A stretch of 64,000 bases of DNA, taken from the NCBI GenBank assembly GCA_963734365.1, contig CAVTGV010000004.1, positions 1,065,561 through 1,129,560 of the forward strand. Direction: 5' to 3'. Below, piece by piece: positions 47,362 to 56,212 of the stretch. The position numbers were made by a program, and so were the translations under genes. The notes under the pieces were generated by a model. The model searched no databases and was not told the DNA's origin. It was given only the letters and a program-made list of their open reading frames with translations. The stretch comes from JACVRW01 sp963734365. Its GTDB lineage: Bacteria; Actinomycetota; Thermoleophilia; Solirubrobacterales; Thermoleophilaceae. Position 1 is the first letter of the stretch. The number at the start of each line of letters is the position of its first letter.

Positions 47362-48366
47362 ATGGCCGACCAGATCGAACAGGCCTGGAGGCTCGACGGG
47401 ATCTCGCCCAAGGCCTATCAGCACCCGGCCGACCGCGCGGCCACGGCGTCGCTGGCCAAGGTGCCCTATCTCGACCAGGTGGTCCGGCGTCTCGTGGCCC
47501 TCGGCTACGAGCGCGCGCTGCGCGCGGCGTCCTTGGGCTCCTCCGTGAGGCTGGGACAGGACCAGCTCCCGCACATCTGGGTGCTCCACCGCCAGGTGTT
47601 CAACACGCTGGACATGGACGAGGTGCCCGATCTGTACATCACGCAGTTCCCGCTCGCCAACGCCTACGCGATGGGCACCGGCAAGCCGATCGTGGTGCTC
47701 AACTCGGAGCTGATCCGGATCCTCGACGACGAGGCCCGGCGCGTGGTGCTCGCACACGAGGCCGCACACGTGCATTCCGATCACGTGCTCTACCGCACCG
47801 CGCTGCTGATCCTGCTCCGGCTCGGGTCGTCGATGCGGCTGCCGATCCTGGCCGGCCTGCCCCTGCTGGCCATCCAGCTGGCGTTGCTCGAATGGTTTCG
47901 GGCCGCCGAGCTGTCCTGCGACCGCGCCGCCGCGCTGGTGACCCGCGACCCGCTGGCGGTCTGCCGCACCATGATGGTGCTGGCCGCGGGCGAGGAGGCC
48001 GAGAACCTCAACCTCGATGCCTTCATCACGCAGGGGATGGATTACGACGATCCGGGCGACGGCCTCGCGCGGCTGACCAAGATGATGCAGGACCTGCGCG
48101 TGACCCACCCGATGCCGGTGCGGCGAGTGAAGATGCTGCTCGACTGGGTGCGCGAGGGCGACTACGACGTGATGGCGCGCGGCGAGTACCTGCGTCGCGG
48201 TGAGGAGCCCAGCGCGCGCGAGGAGGCCGAGACCGCCCGCACGTTCTACTCGGACAACATCGCGGGCGCCTTCGCCCAGGCCGGCTCCTCGATCTCCGAG
48301 GTGGGCCAGCAGCTGGGCGACTGGCTCAAGCGCCAGCGCGACGACAGCAACCGCGAGGACAAATAG
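47362..48366 (+). CDS. M48-family zinc metallopeptidase
   Basis: A 334-residue M48 peptidase. The zinc motif is VVLAHEAAHVHSDHVLYRT and the third ligand is in FRAAELSCDRAAALV. One or two membrane helices lie between (LRLGSSMRLPILAGLPLLAIQLALLEW). Unlike HtpX it lacks the two N-terminal membrane helices, so it is a YfgC/SMP-like soluble or peripheral form. The C-terminal ~100 residues are a charged helical tail. Expected role: protein turnover at the membrane. ATG start at 47362. Confidence 0.85.
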   Translation: MADQIEQAWRLDGISPKAYQHPADRAATASLAKVPYLDQVVRRLVALGYERALRAASLGSSVRLGQDQLPHIWVLHRQVFNTLDMDEVPDLYITQFPLANAYAMGTGKPIVVLNSELIRILDDEARRVVLAHEAAHVHSDHVLYRTALLILLRLGSSMRLPILAGLPLLAIQLALLEWFRAAELSCDRAAALVTRDPLAVCRTMMVLAAGEEAENLNLDAFITQGMDYDDPGDGLARLTKMMQDLRVTHPMPVRRVKMLLDWVREGDYDVMARGEYLRRGEEPSAREEAETARTFYSDNIAGAFAQAGSSISEVGQQLGDWLKRQRDDSNREDK

Positions 48367-48381
48367 GGAGCTCGCCGGCGT

Positions 48382-51300
48382 CTAGCGGCCTCGCCTCCCG
48401 AACGAGTGCCCGGCCGGGGCCACCGCCCGCAGGTCGGCCTCGTCGCCGCCGCGCATCACGTCGTCGCCGGCCTCGCTCGACCAGGTGCGGCGCGGCTCGA
48501 TGTGGGTGACCTTGGCCCGCGGCAGGTCCGGACGCTCCAGGCGCTCGATGCGGTCGACCAGCACGTTGGTGGTGCCGTCCCGCCGCTCGAGACGGCCCGT
48601 GGCCAGCACCAGCGGCTCGGTGCGCACGGCCAGGCGAAAGCGATCGTGCACCGGCGGAGGCACGATCAGGTTGAGCGTGCCGTGCTCGTCCTCGAGCAGC
48701 ATGAACGTGACTCCCTTGGCCGTTGCGGGGCGCTGGCGGGCCACCACGAGGCCGGCCACGCGAACCCGGCGGCCGTTCTGATGCTCTTCGAGCTGCTCGC
48801 TGGTGCGCAGGTCGTCCGGCAGGCCGGGTCGCATCAGCTCGAGCGGATGCTCGCGCAGCGTGACGCCCGTGGAGCCGTAGTCGGCCAGCATCCGCTCCCA
48901 GGCCGACAGCGCACGTAGCTCGGGGCCCTCGTGGGGGTCGAGCGGCAGCGCGAGCTGGGTGCCCTCCTCCACCGGCGTGCCGGGCACCGCGACGCCGAGC
49001 ATCCACAGCGCTCGCCGGCGCCGGCCCTGCTCGGGACCGTCGACCAGGGCGTCGCACGCCCCCGCCCAGGCGAGCCTCCCCAGCGTTTCCCCCGACGCCC
49101 CCGAGCGACCGGCCAGGTCGCCGAGCGAGCGCCACTCGCCTCCCCCGTGGCGCTCGGCGGCCATCGCCTTGACCTCGTGCTCGCGCACCCCGCTCACGTA
49201 TCCGAGTCCCAGACGCACACCCAGGCCGCCTGTGCCCCGAGGGGCGTCAGCCCCGACTTGGGTACCGGGAGCGGCTCCACCACGCACTTGGCGTCGCTGC
49301 GCACCACGCACGGCGCCAGCACCTCCACTCCTCTGCGCTGGGCCTCGTGCACCAGGTTGTCGGGCGGGTAGAAGCCCATCGGCTGCTCGTTCAGCAGGGC
49401 GCAGAGGAACTCGGGGTGGTAGTGGACGCGCAGCCAGGTGGACTGGTAGGCGAGCAGCCCGAAGGCCGCGGAGTGCGCCTTCGGGAAGCCGAAGCCGGCG
49501 AAGCCCACGATCTGGTGCCAGACCTTCTCGGCCACCTCCCGTGACGCGCCGTGGGCGGCCCCGCCGGCGATGAACTTCTCCTCGTAGACGCGGATCGCCG
49601 CCTCCGAGCGCTTGCGGCTCATCGCGCGCCGCAGACCCTCGGCCTCCCCCGGGCTGAAGCCGGCGAAGGCCATGGCCACCTCGAGCACCTGGTCCTGGAA
49701 GACGATCGTGCCCAGCGTGTCGCGCAGCACGGGCTCGAGCGTGGGGTGCAGATAGGGCACCCGGTACGAGGGATCCGCCCGCAGCGCCTTGCGGTTCTCG
49801 ATGTAGGGATGCACCGCTCCGCCCACGATCGGCCCCGGGCGAACCAGCGCCACCTGAACAGTGAGGTCGTCGAGGTTCTCGGGCCGGGTGCGCTTGAGCA
49901 TCTGCATCTGGGCGCGCGACTCGATCTGGAACACCCCGGTGGTCTCCGCCTCCTGGATGCGGCCGTAGACCTCCTGGTCGTCGTAGGGGATTCGCGACAG
50001 GTCGATCCGCTCGCTCCGCACCCGCGCGATCTCGTCCACGCAGCGCTCGACCGCCGAGAGCATCCCCAGCCCGAGCAGGTCGATCTTGAGAAAGCCGGCG
50101 TCGCCGCAGGAGTCCTTGTCCCACTGGACCATCTGCCGCCCCTCCATGGAGGCCGGCTGGACCGGGCACAGGTCGATCAGCGGCTGGGTGGAGATGACCA
50201 TCCCACCCGGGTGCTGGGACTGGTGGCGCGGCAGGCCCCAGGCGTCGCGAGCGAGCTTGACGAGGGAGTCCCAGCGCGGCGAGCGATAGCCCCGGGCGTC
50301 CTGCTCGGGCACTTCCTCACCTATGTCGTTGCGGTCCTTCCAGGGATCGACCGCCCGGGCCAAGCGCTCGATCTCGCCTGGCGGGAGCCCGAGCGCCTTG
50401 GCGAAGTCCCGCACCGCCGAGCGCACCTGGAAGGTGGCGAAGGCGGCCACCAGCGCGCAGCGGTCGCGGCCGTAGCGGTCGTGCACGCGCGGGATCAGCA
50501 CGTCGCGGATGTCGCGCGGGAAGTCGAGGTCGATGTCCGGCAGCGCGGTGAGCTCCTCGTTGAGGAAACGCCCGAGCAGCAGCTCGTTCTCGATCGGGTC
50601 CACGTGCGAGAGGCCGGTGAGGTAACAGACGATCGAGGACACACTCGAGCCCCTCCCCCGCCCCGGAGGCATCAGCCGTCGCGCCGACTCCGGCCCCCGC
50701 ACCTCCGCCGCCACCCCACGAGCCAGCTCGAGCATGTCGCGGTGGAGCAGGAAGAAGCCGGACAGCCCGAGATGGCGGATCACACGCAGCTCCTCGTCGA
50801 GGCGGCCGAGCGCCTCCTCGCGGCTGCGGCGCCCGGCGTAGCGCTCCTCGAACATCCCCCGGCAGAGCTCGGCCAGGTTGCGATCGGCGTCCGGGTCCTC
50901 CGCGCCCGGATAGCGATAGCCGAGGTCCTCGGTGAGGTCGAAGCGAAGGCGCTCGGCCAGGCGGCCGCTCTCCTCCACGGCGTCGGGGTGCTCGCGGAAG
51001 CGCTGGGCCATCCGCTCAGGCGGCGAGAGCACGTGCGAGGAGTTGCCGCGACGGCGTGGCTCGGTCTCGTCGAGGGTGGCCCCCAGCCGCACGGCCACCA
51101 TCGCGTCCTGCAGAGGAATGCGCTCGCGGGCGTGGGCGTGGATGTTGCCGGTGGCCACACAGGGCACCCCGAGCCGGCCGGCGAGCTCGGTCAGGAGCCG
51201 GTTGCGACGCCGGTCGTGACGCCAGAAGGGACGCTGCAGCTCGATCCGAAAGCGGTCGGGGCCGAAGATCCGCAGCAGGCGGCGGCCCGCCGCGGCGGCA

Positions 51301-51797
51301 CCGGGATGGTCCTCGGCCTCGAGCCGCGAGGCCACCGCGCCGTCACCCGCGCACCCGGACAGGCACACGAGCCCGGCGGAGTTGCGCTCCACCTCGTCGA
51401 GCGAGACGGACGGCTGCTCGTCGAGCGGGTCCTGGCCGGGCCGGCGCCCGTCGGTGACCTGCGCCGTGGGATCGGACCAGCCCTCACGGGCCCAGCGCCG
51501 GGTGTGCCAGTGGGAGGCGGTGAGCAGGCGGCAGAGGTTGGTGTAGCCCTCGCGCGTCTCGCACAGCAGCGTCAGGTGCGACCCGTCGTCCAGGGTGATC
51601 TCGGCTCCCGTGATGTGCCGGACGCCGAGCGGCTTGAGCGCCTGGGCCATCTCCATGGCTCCGTGGATCCCGTCGTGGTCGGTGAGGGCGAGCGCACTGT
51701 GACCCTGTTCGGCGGCGGCACCGGCCAGCTCCACCGGGTGCGACGCCCCGTCCAGGAACGAGTAGGCCGAGTGGCAGTGCAGCTCCACGTAGGACAC
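48382..51797 (-). CDS. dnaE2: Error-prone DNA polymerase III alpha subunit DnaE2, frame broken near 49205-49260
   Basis: About 1138 residues once repaired, normal for DnaE2. An N-terminal PHP domain (VELHCHSAYSFLDG, LTDHDGIHGAMEMA) leads into the polymerase core with the catalytic aspartates in ALPDIDLDFPRD and RGRGSSVSSIVCYLTG. A frame ends at a stop at 49194, but the protein continues one frame over with VRLGLGYVSGVREHEV, the helix-hairpin-helix segment and the OB fold (RVRVAGLVVARQRPATAKG) to the stop at 48382; the total length leaves remainder two, consistent with one missing base. I place the start at GTG 51797 (VSYVELHCHS), which abuts a LexA box. It would act in SOS translesion mutagenesis with ImuB. 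Confidence 0.88.
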
Positions 51798-51810
51798 GAA
51801 CACATGTTCG
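51797..51810. promoter_or_regulatory. LexA (SOS) operator at the dnaE2 start
   Basis: Perfect CGAAC-ACAT-GTTCG palindrome, matching the Gram-positive/actinobacterial CGAACN4GTTCG SOS box. Its left end coincides with the first base of the inferred GTG start of dnaE2, so bound LexA would block transcription or very short-leader translation. Confidence 0.88.
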
Positions 51811-51825
51811 CACGTGGAAAGGACG

Positions 51826-52221
51826 CTATTTCTCGACGGCCTCCAGAGCCTCGGCCTTCGACGCGAACGAGTGCGCCGCCACGGCCTGGTCGCCCTCGAA
51901 GGTCCAGACGACCGCCAGCTCCTGGGTCACCGGCACGCCGCTCTCCCCGCCGCGAGCCGAGATGCGCAGCACCACGAGCACGTCATCCCCCAGGTCGACG
52001 ATCTCCTCGAGCTCCTGGTCGTAGTCCTCCCAGGTCTCGCGGGTGTCCGAGATCCACTCCTGGGTCCCCTTGAGGCCCTTGAAGACCCGGCCGTCCCAGA
52101 CCGAGTGGAAATCGAACTCCGGGTGCAGGCGCTCCTTCGACAGCGACCTGAACGTGTCCATGTCGCCGCGGCTGAGGGCCTCGTAGCCCTCGCGGAGGAA
52201 CTCGACGTTCTCTGCGGACAT
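51826..52221 (-). CDS. NTF2/SnoaL-like protein
   Basis: A 131-residue NTF2-like protein: LREGYEALSRGDMDTFRSLSKERLHPEFDF, VFKGLKGTQEWISDTRETWEDYDQ, VDLGDDVLVVLRISARG, ELAVVWTFEGDQAVAAHSFASKAEALEAV. Typical of widespread actinobacterial SnoaL-like proteins with unknown ligands. It sits immediately upstream of dnaE2 on the same strand (23 bp from the box), but the LexA site lies in between, so dnaE2 should have its own promoter. Confidence 0.8.
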   Translation of the reverse strand: MSAENVEFLREGYEALSRGDMDTFRSLSKERLHPEFDFHSVWDGRVFKGLKGTQEWISDTRETWEDYDQELEEIVDLGDDVLVVLRISARGGESGVPVTQELAVVWTFEGDQAVAAHSFASKAEALEAVEK

Positions 52222-52248
52222 CCAAGCGAGCGTATCGGCCCGCCGAGC

Positions 52249-53823
52249 TCAGGCCACCGAGCGGCGGCGCTTTGCCCGGTAGAGCAGCTCGTCGGCCCTG
52301 CCCACCAGCTGCTCGGGGCTCTCACCGAGCTCATGGACGGCGATGCCGAAGCTCGCCTCCACCTCCTGGCCCGTGCTGCGCTTTACGGCCAGCGCGGCCT
52401 GGAGGCGCTGCGACACCCGCTCCGCGTCGAGCCGGCCCGCTCCACTCAGCACCACGGCGAACTCGTCGCCGCCCAGGCGGTAGGCGTCGTCGCTGCGCCG
52501 CAGGCCCGTGCGCAGCGCGTCGCTGAGCGCCTTGAGGGCCCGGTCGCCGGCCTCGTGGCCGTATTCGTCGTTCACTCGCTTGAGGTTGTCCATGTCACAC
52601 AGGATCAGGGCCAGCTCGCCCCGGGGGCGATTGACCTCGCGGCTCAAGCGGGCCAGGAAGGCACGCCGGTTGGGCAGCCCGGTGAGCGTGTCGTGGGTGG
52701 CCTCGTGGCGCAGCCGCACGGCTCGGTCGGCCGTCTGAAGAGCCGCCACCGCCTGGTTGGCGAACAGCCGCAGGGCCTGCAGCCGCGCCCGCGTGGGCAG
52801 AAGGCGGTCGCGCGGGTCGTCCACCCAGATCAGGCCGAGCCGGTTGCCCTCGGGCTCCTCCAGGGGCACGAGCAGCCAGTGGCGCGCCCACGCGTGGGGA
52901 CCCATGCCGTTCATCTCGGAGCGGTAGTTCACCCGGTTCGCGCCCAGGAGATGCTCGGCCGCCTCGGTGGGGATCAGGTAGCAGCCCGCCACCTCGAACT
53001 CCGCGGTGAAGAGAGGCTCGACCGCCTCGAGCGGAAGTCCATGGTTCACGGCCTCCGCGTCGAGCGGCCAGCCGCTCGCCGCCACGGGCACGAGCGGCGC
53101 GCCGTCCTCCTCGGCCAGCTCGATGGCGACCTTGTCGAAGCCGAGCGCGTGGTTGATGCCGTCGCACACGGCCTGCAGCACCTCGTCGGTCTCGTCCGCC
53201 TCCGCGAGCCGGGCCGACACCGCCAGCACCCCCTCGAGCATCTGCTGGTGCTGCAGGCTGTCGGCGGTGTCCTGGGCAATGCGCAGGGCGAGCGCGGCGT
53301 GCCGGGCGATCGCCACGAGGCCGTCGAGCTCACCGTCGCCCGGCCGGCGTCCGGTCTGCGGCTCGTCCACCGAGATGACCCCGATGAGCCCGCCCCGGCT
53401 GTCGTAGAGAGGCACGAACAGCGCGTCCTCCGCGGTCCAGGCGTTGGGATCGTCGCTCGGCGCGATGTCAGGCACGAAGGTGTCCACGCCGAGCTCGTCC
53501 CAGTCGAACTCCTCCCCGGGGATGAAGTACGCGCCGCGGCGCTCGAAGCGCTCGGCCAGCAGCGGATACCAGGTCTCCGCGGGCGAGGCCTTGCCCACCA
53601 GAGCCTGCACCGAGGCCTCCGAGCCCACGGCGGAGGCGGTGAGCATGTCGTCGTACGCGGGCCGGTAGACGTTGACCACCACGGCGTTGTAGCCGAGCAG
53701 GTCGGCGATCGTGCGGCAGACGTCCTCCAGGACCTTGTGGAGATCTTCCTCGCTGCGGACACTCGTGGTCCGCTCGAACATCGCGCCGAGGCGAGCAAGG
53801 GTGGTGAGCCGGTCGGCCCTCAT
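52249..53823 (-). CDS. GAF-GAF-GGDEF diguanylate cyclase
   Basis: A 524-residue signalling enzyme with two GAF domains (about 15-170 and 180-350) and a C-terminal GGDEF domain. The active-site motif GGDEF is intact (YRLGGDEFAVVLSGAG), as are CDMDNLKRVNDEYGHEAGD and the product-inhibition I-site RRSD five residues before GGDEF. It should make cyclic di-GMP under feedback control. No membrane helix, so cytosolic. ATG 53823 (MRADRLTTLARLGAMFERTT) is preferred over a 12-residue longer start. Confidence 0.9.
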   Translation of the reverse strand: MRADRLTTLARLGAMFERTTSVRSEEDLHKVLEDVCRTIADLLGYNAVVVNVYRPAYDDMLTASAVGSEASVQALVGKASPAETWYPLLAERFERRGAYFIPGEEFDWDELGVDTFVPDIAPSDDPNAWTAEDALFVPLYDSRGGLIGVISVDEPQTGRRPGDGELDGLVAIARHAALALRIAQDTADSLQHQQMLEGVLAVSARLAEADETDEVLQAVCDGINHALGFDKVAIELAEEDGAPLVPVAASGWPLDAEAVNHGLPLEAVEPLFTAEFEVAGCYLIPTEAAEHLLGANRVNYRSEMNGMGPHAWARHWLLVPLEEPEGNRLGLIWVDDPRDRLLPTRARLQALRLFANQAVAALQTADRAVRLRHEATHDTLTGLPNRRAFLARLSREVNRPRGELALILCDMDNLKRVNDEYGHEAGDRALKALSDALRTGLRRSDDAYRLGGDEFAVVLSGAGRLDAERVSQRLQAALAVKRSTGQEVEASFGIAVHELGESPEQLVGRADELLYRAKRRRSVA

Positions 53824-53905
53824 CACCTGCAGTATCGACCCGGCCCCGCCTCCCCTCAACCCCTATCGGACCTACGCGGTCGTTTCAGGACGCCGGGGGT
53901 ACGGG

Positions 53906-55357
53906 CTAAGCCCGCTGGAGGAACCAGCCCCCGCCGACCAGGTCGCGGAACAGCACGACGTTGCGTCCGTCGTTGAGAACCACCTCGAAGTAGCGCCGCC
54001 GCAGTGGCCGGGCCGTCCACCAGCGATCCTCCACCACCCATTCCTCGCGCACCGTGTCGACCTGTGCGCCGGCCACGACGCGCGGCGCGCCTCCGTCGCC
54101 GGGGAGAACCGAGGTGGGCTTGGGGGCACCGAGCCGGCGTGAGGAGCCGGGGGTCACCGTGGTGATGTCCGGAAAGGGCGCCAGCACTGCGCGGCGCTCG
54201 GGGATGCGCGAGTCGGGATCCACGTCGAGAACGCGCAGGGCGGCATCCGCTCCCGCCGCCTGGCGAGCCTGGCGGACGGCCTCACCCAACCGGCCGCGGC
54301 GGACCGCGGCGGCCTCGTCGAGCAGACGCCCCTGATCCTGTGCCGGAGGCCCGAAGGCCTCCACCTCGAGCCCGAGCGACTCGGAGGGAGCGGGCAGCTC
54401 GGCCAGCTTGGGGGCCAGGGCGAGCCGGATGCGCGCGGGATCGGCGCTCGCATGACGGAGCGTGACCGCGATCCGCCAGGTGCCACCGGCCACGAAGCGA
54501 GCGGACACCGCCAGCGCCCGGAGCGAGCGGCCGCGCCGCTCGCTCCGGGCGAGCACGCGGGCGATCAGCAGCTCGAGCGCCCGCTCGAGCTGCTGGCCCG
54601 ACACCGCCTCGGGGAGATCGAGCCGTTCGCTCACCGGCTCGGGCGGACGGCGCGGCTCGAGGGGAAGGTCGCGCCCCCGCGCCAGGTCGAGCGCCAGCAG
54701 CCCTGGATGCCCGAAGCGCTCGGCCAGCGCCCGCGCGGGCAGGGCCGCGAGCTCACCAAGGGTGCGGATCCCGAGCCGCTCCAAGAGCTCGGGCAGCGCC
54801 TCCAGCTCGGGACGAGTGCGCAACAGAGCGACGGGCAGAGGGGCCAGAAAGGCCTCCATCCTCTCCTCCTCCACCGTCAGCGAGTGCCGGCCTCGACGCG
54901 GACGAACCTGAAGGGCGGCCGCGTGGGAGGCGAAGCGGCTGGGCGCGGCTCCGAAGCGCGCACCCGTGCCCAGGGCCCGGCGCGCCGCGCCGAGCACGAG
55001 ACCGAGCTCGCCGCCGTGAATGCCCTCGAGCCCGCTCGCCTCGAAGAACGCCGCGCCCGCGCCGTCGGACTCCACCTGGGCGCCGATGCCCTCCAGGCGG
55101 TCCAGCACGTCGTTCCAGAGCGAGCGCACTCCCTCGGGATCGGGGGGCACGAGCCGCAGCGCCGGGCAGCGGGACATCGCCTCGCCCATCCGCATGCCCT
55201 TAACCAGTCCGTACGCCTCGGCCGGTGCCGACACCTCCCCCACCATCTGCTCGCGCCCGGCCTCGGGGGCCAGCGCCACCGGCTCGGACAGCAGCGCTCT
55301 ACGATCGCCGAGCGCCGCCAGGAGCTCGAAGCGCGGGTAGAGGACGCAGACGATCAT
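53906..55357 (-). CDS. imuB: ImuB-like DNA polymerase Y-family protein
   Basis: A 483-residue Y-family-related protein: MIVCVLYPRFELLAAL, AYGLVKGMRMGEAMSRCPALRL, GAAFFEASGLEGIHGG, RLGIRTLGELAALPARALAERFG (helix-hairpin-helix), EPVSERLDLPEAVSGQQLERALELL (little finger) and a C-terminal ~130-residue tail. ImuB lacks the catalytic carboxylates of active Y-family polymerases: the first motif has LYPRFE where active enzymes have a DMDxF-like segment, so this is the scaffold type. It recruits DnaE2. The ATG at 55357 is one base from a LexA box; an ATG at 55375 lies beyond the box. Confidence 0.88.
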   Translation of the reverse strand: MIVCVLYPRFELLAALGDRRALLSEPVALAPEAGREQMVGEVSAPAEAYGLVKGMRMGEAMSRCPALRLVPPDPEGVRSLWNDVLDRLEGIGAQVESDGAGAAFFEASGLEGIHGGELGLVLGAARRALGTGARFGAAPSRFASHAAALQVRPRRGRHSLTVEEERMEAFLAPLPVALLRTRPELEALPELLERLGIRTLGELAALPARALAERFGHPGLLALDLARGRDLPLEPRRPPEPVSERLDLPEAVSGQQLERALELLIARVLARSERRGRSLRALAVSARFVAGGTWRIAVTLRHASADPARIRLALAPKLAELPAPSESLGLEVEAFGPPAQDQGRLLDEAAAVRRGRLGEAVRQARQAAGADAALRVLDVDPDSRIPERRAVLAPFPDITTVTPGSSRRLGAPKPTSVLPGDGGAPRVVAGAQVDTVREEWVVEDRWWTARPLRRRYFEVVLNDGRNVVLFRDLVGGGWFLQRA

Positions 55358-55358
55358 A

Positions 55359-55372
55359 CGAACGCATGTTCG
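55359..55372. promoter_or_regulatory. LexA (SOS) operator at the imuB start
   Basis: Perfect CGAAC-GCAT-GTTCG palindrome one base upstream of the imuB ATG. Identical architecture to the box at dnaE2 (51797-51810), differing only in the four spacer bases. Confidence 0.88.
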
Positions 55373-55435
55373 CATTGATCGAGGCGGCGTGCAAGACGGT
55401 ATTCACGCCCGGTGAGACCGAGGGCAGGGACGAGC

Positions 55436-56176
55436 TCATAACACGCCCAGGCCGGCCAGCACGCTCCCCACACCGGTGAGGACCACCAGCCCCAGTGCCA
55501 GCACAAAGAAGCGCTCGTGCTCGGCATGCCGGAACGCGATCGCACCGAGGAAGTAGCCGGCCACCACCAGGACGAGGAGCAGCGGCAGCCCTCCCAGGTC
55601 CAGGCCGCCGGTGCCCTCGGCCACGAGGAACAGCGCCCCGCCCGCACTGCTGAGCGCCAGGAAGCTGGCCGCGAGCGTGGCCCGGAACTCGGCCGGCCGC
55701 ACACCGTGCGCCTCGAGCCAGAGCACGATCGGCGGTCCGTTCACGCTCAGCGAGGTGGTGAGCACTCCGCTCGTGAAGCCCACCGCGAGGCTTGCGGCGC
55801 CGGCCAGCGGGCGGCGGACCCGCTGTCCCCGGGCGCGCGAGCGCAGCTGCCACGCTCCGCCCGCTATCACCGCCACCCCCACCACCACCTGAAGCGTCTG
55901 CCGGTCGAGTACGAGGAGGAGAGCGGCTCCGGCGGCGAGGCCGGGCAGCCCGGCGAGCAACAGGGGGGTCAGCCGCCGCCAGTCCACATGCAGCGGCCGT
56001 CCCCCTTCGAACAGCACCAGCGCGTTCAGCACCAGCGAGAGCACGAGCATGATGTAGATCGCCTCGAGCGGCTCCAGCACCGAGAACAGCACCGGGGAGA
56101 GCACGAGCGCGAAGCCGAAGCCGGTGGCCGACCCAACGAAGGCGCCGAGCAGGGCGGCGAGTGCCGCCAGGGCCAC
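55436..56176 (-). CDS. TSUP-family (TauE/SafE) membrane transporter
   Basis: A 246-residue protein with seven to eight membrane helices, two repeats each starting with a GxxxGxGxx-like helix (GAFVGSATGFGFALVLSPVLF and VGFTSGVLTTSLSVNGPPIVLW). TSUP proteins export or import sulphite, sulphonates or similar anions; the substrate is unknown. GTG start. It lies 60 bp upstream of imuB on the same strand but the LexA box intervenes. Confidence 0.85.
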   Translation of the reverse strand: MALAALAALLGAFVGSATGFGFALVLSPVLFSVLEPLEAIYIMLVLSLVLNALVLFEGGRPLHVDWRRLTPLLLAGLPGLAAGAALLLVLDRQTLQVVVGVAVIAGGAWQLRSRARGQRVRRPLAGAASLAVGFTSGVLTTSLSVNGPPIVLWLEAHGVRPAEFRATLAASFLALSSAGGALFLVAEGTGGLDLGGLPLLLVLVVAGYFLGAIAFRHAEHERFFVLALGLVVLTGVGSVLAGLGVL

Positions 56177-56212
56177 GTCAGGCGAGCGGACGGCGTCCGC
56201 GAGCAGTCGATC

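Noticed and set aside
49551..52073. An 840-residue plus-strand frame over dnaE2.
   Set aside because: Antisense shadow of dnaE2 with no domain-like pattern.
55372..55375. ATG at 55375 as the imuB start.
   Set aside because: It would place the LexA operator inside the coding sequence and add six residues before the conserved MIVCVLYPRF start.
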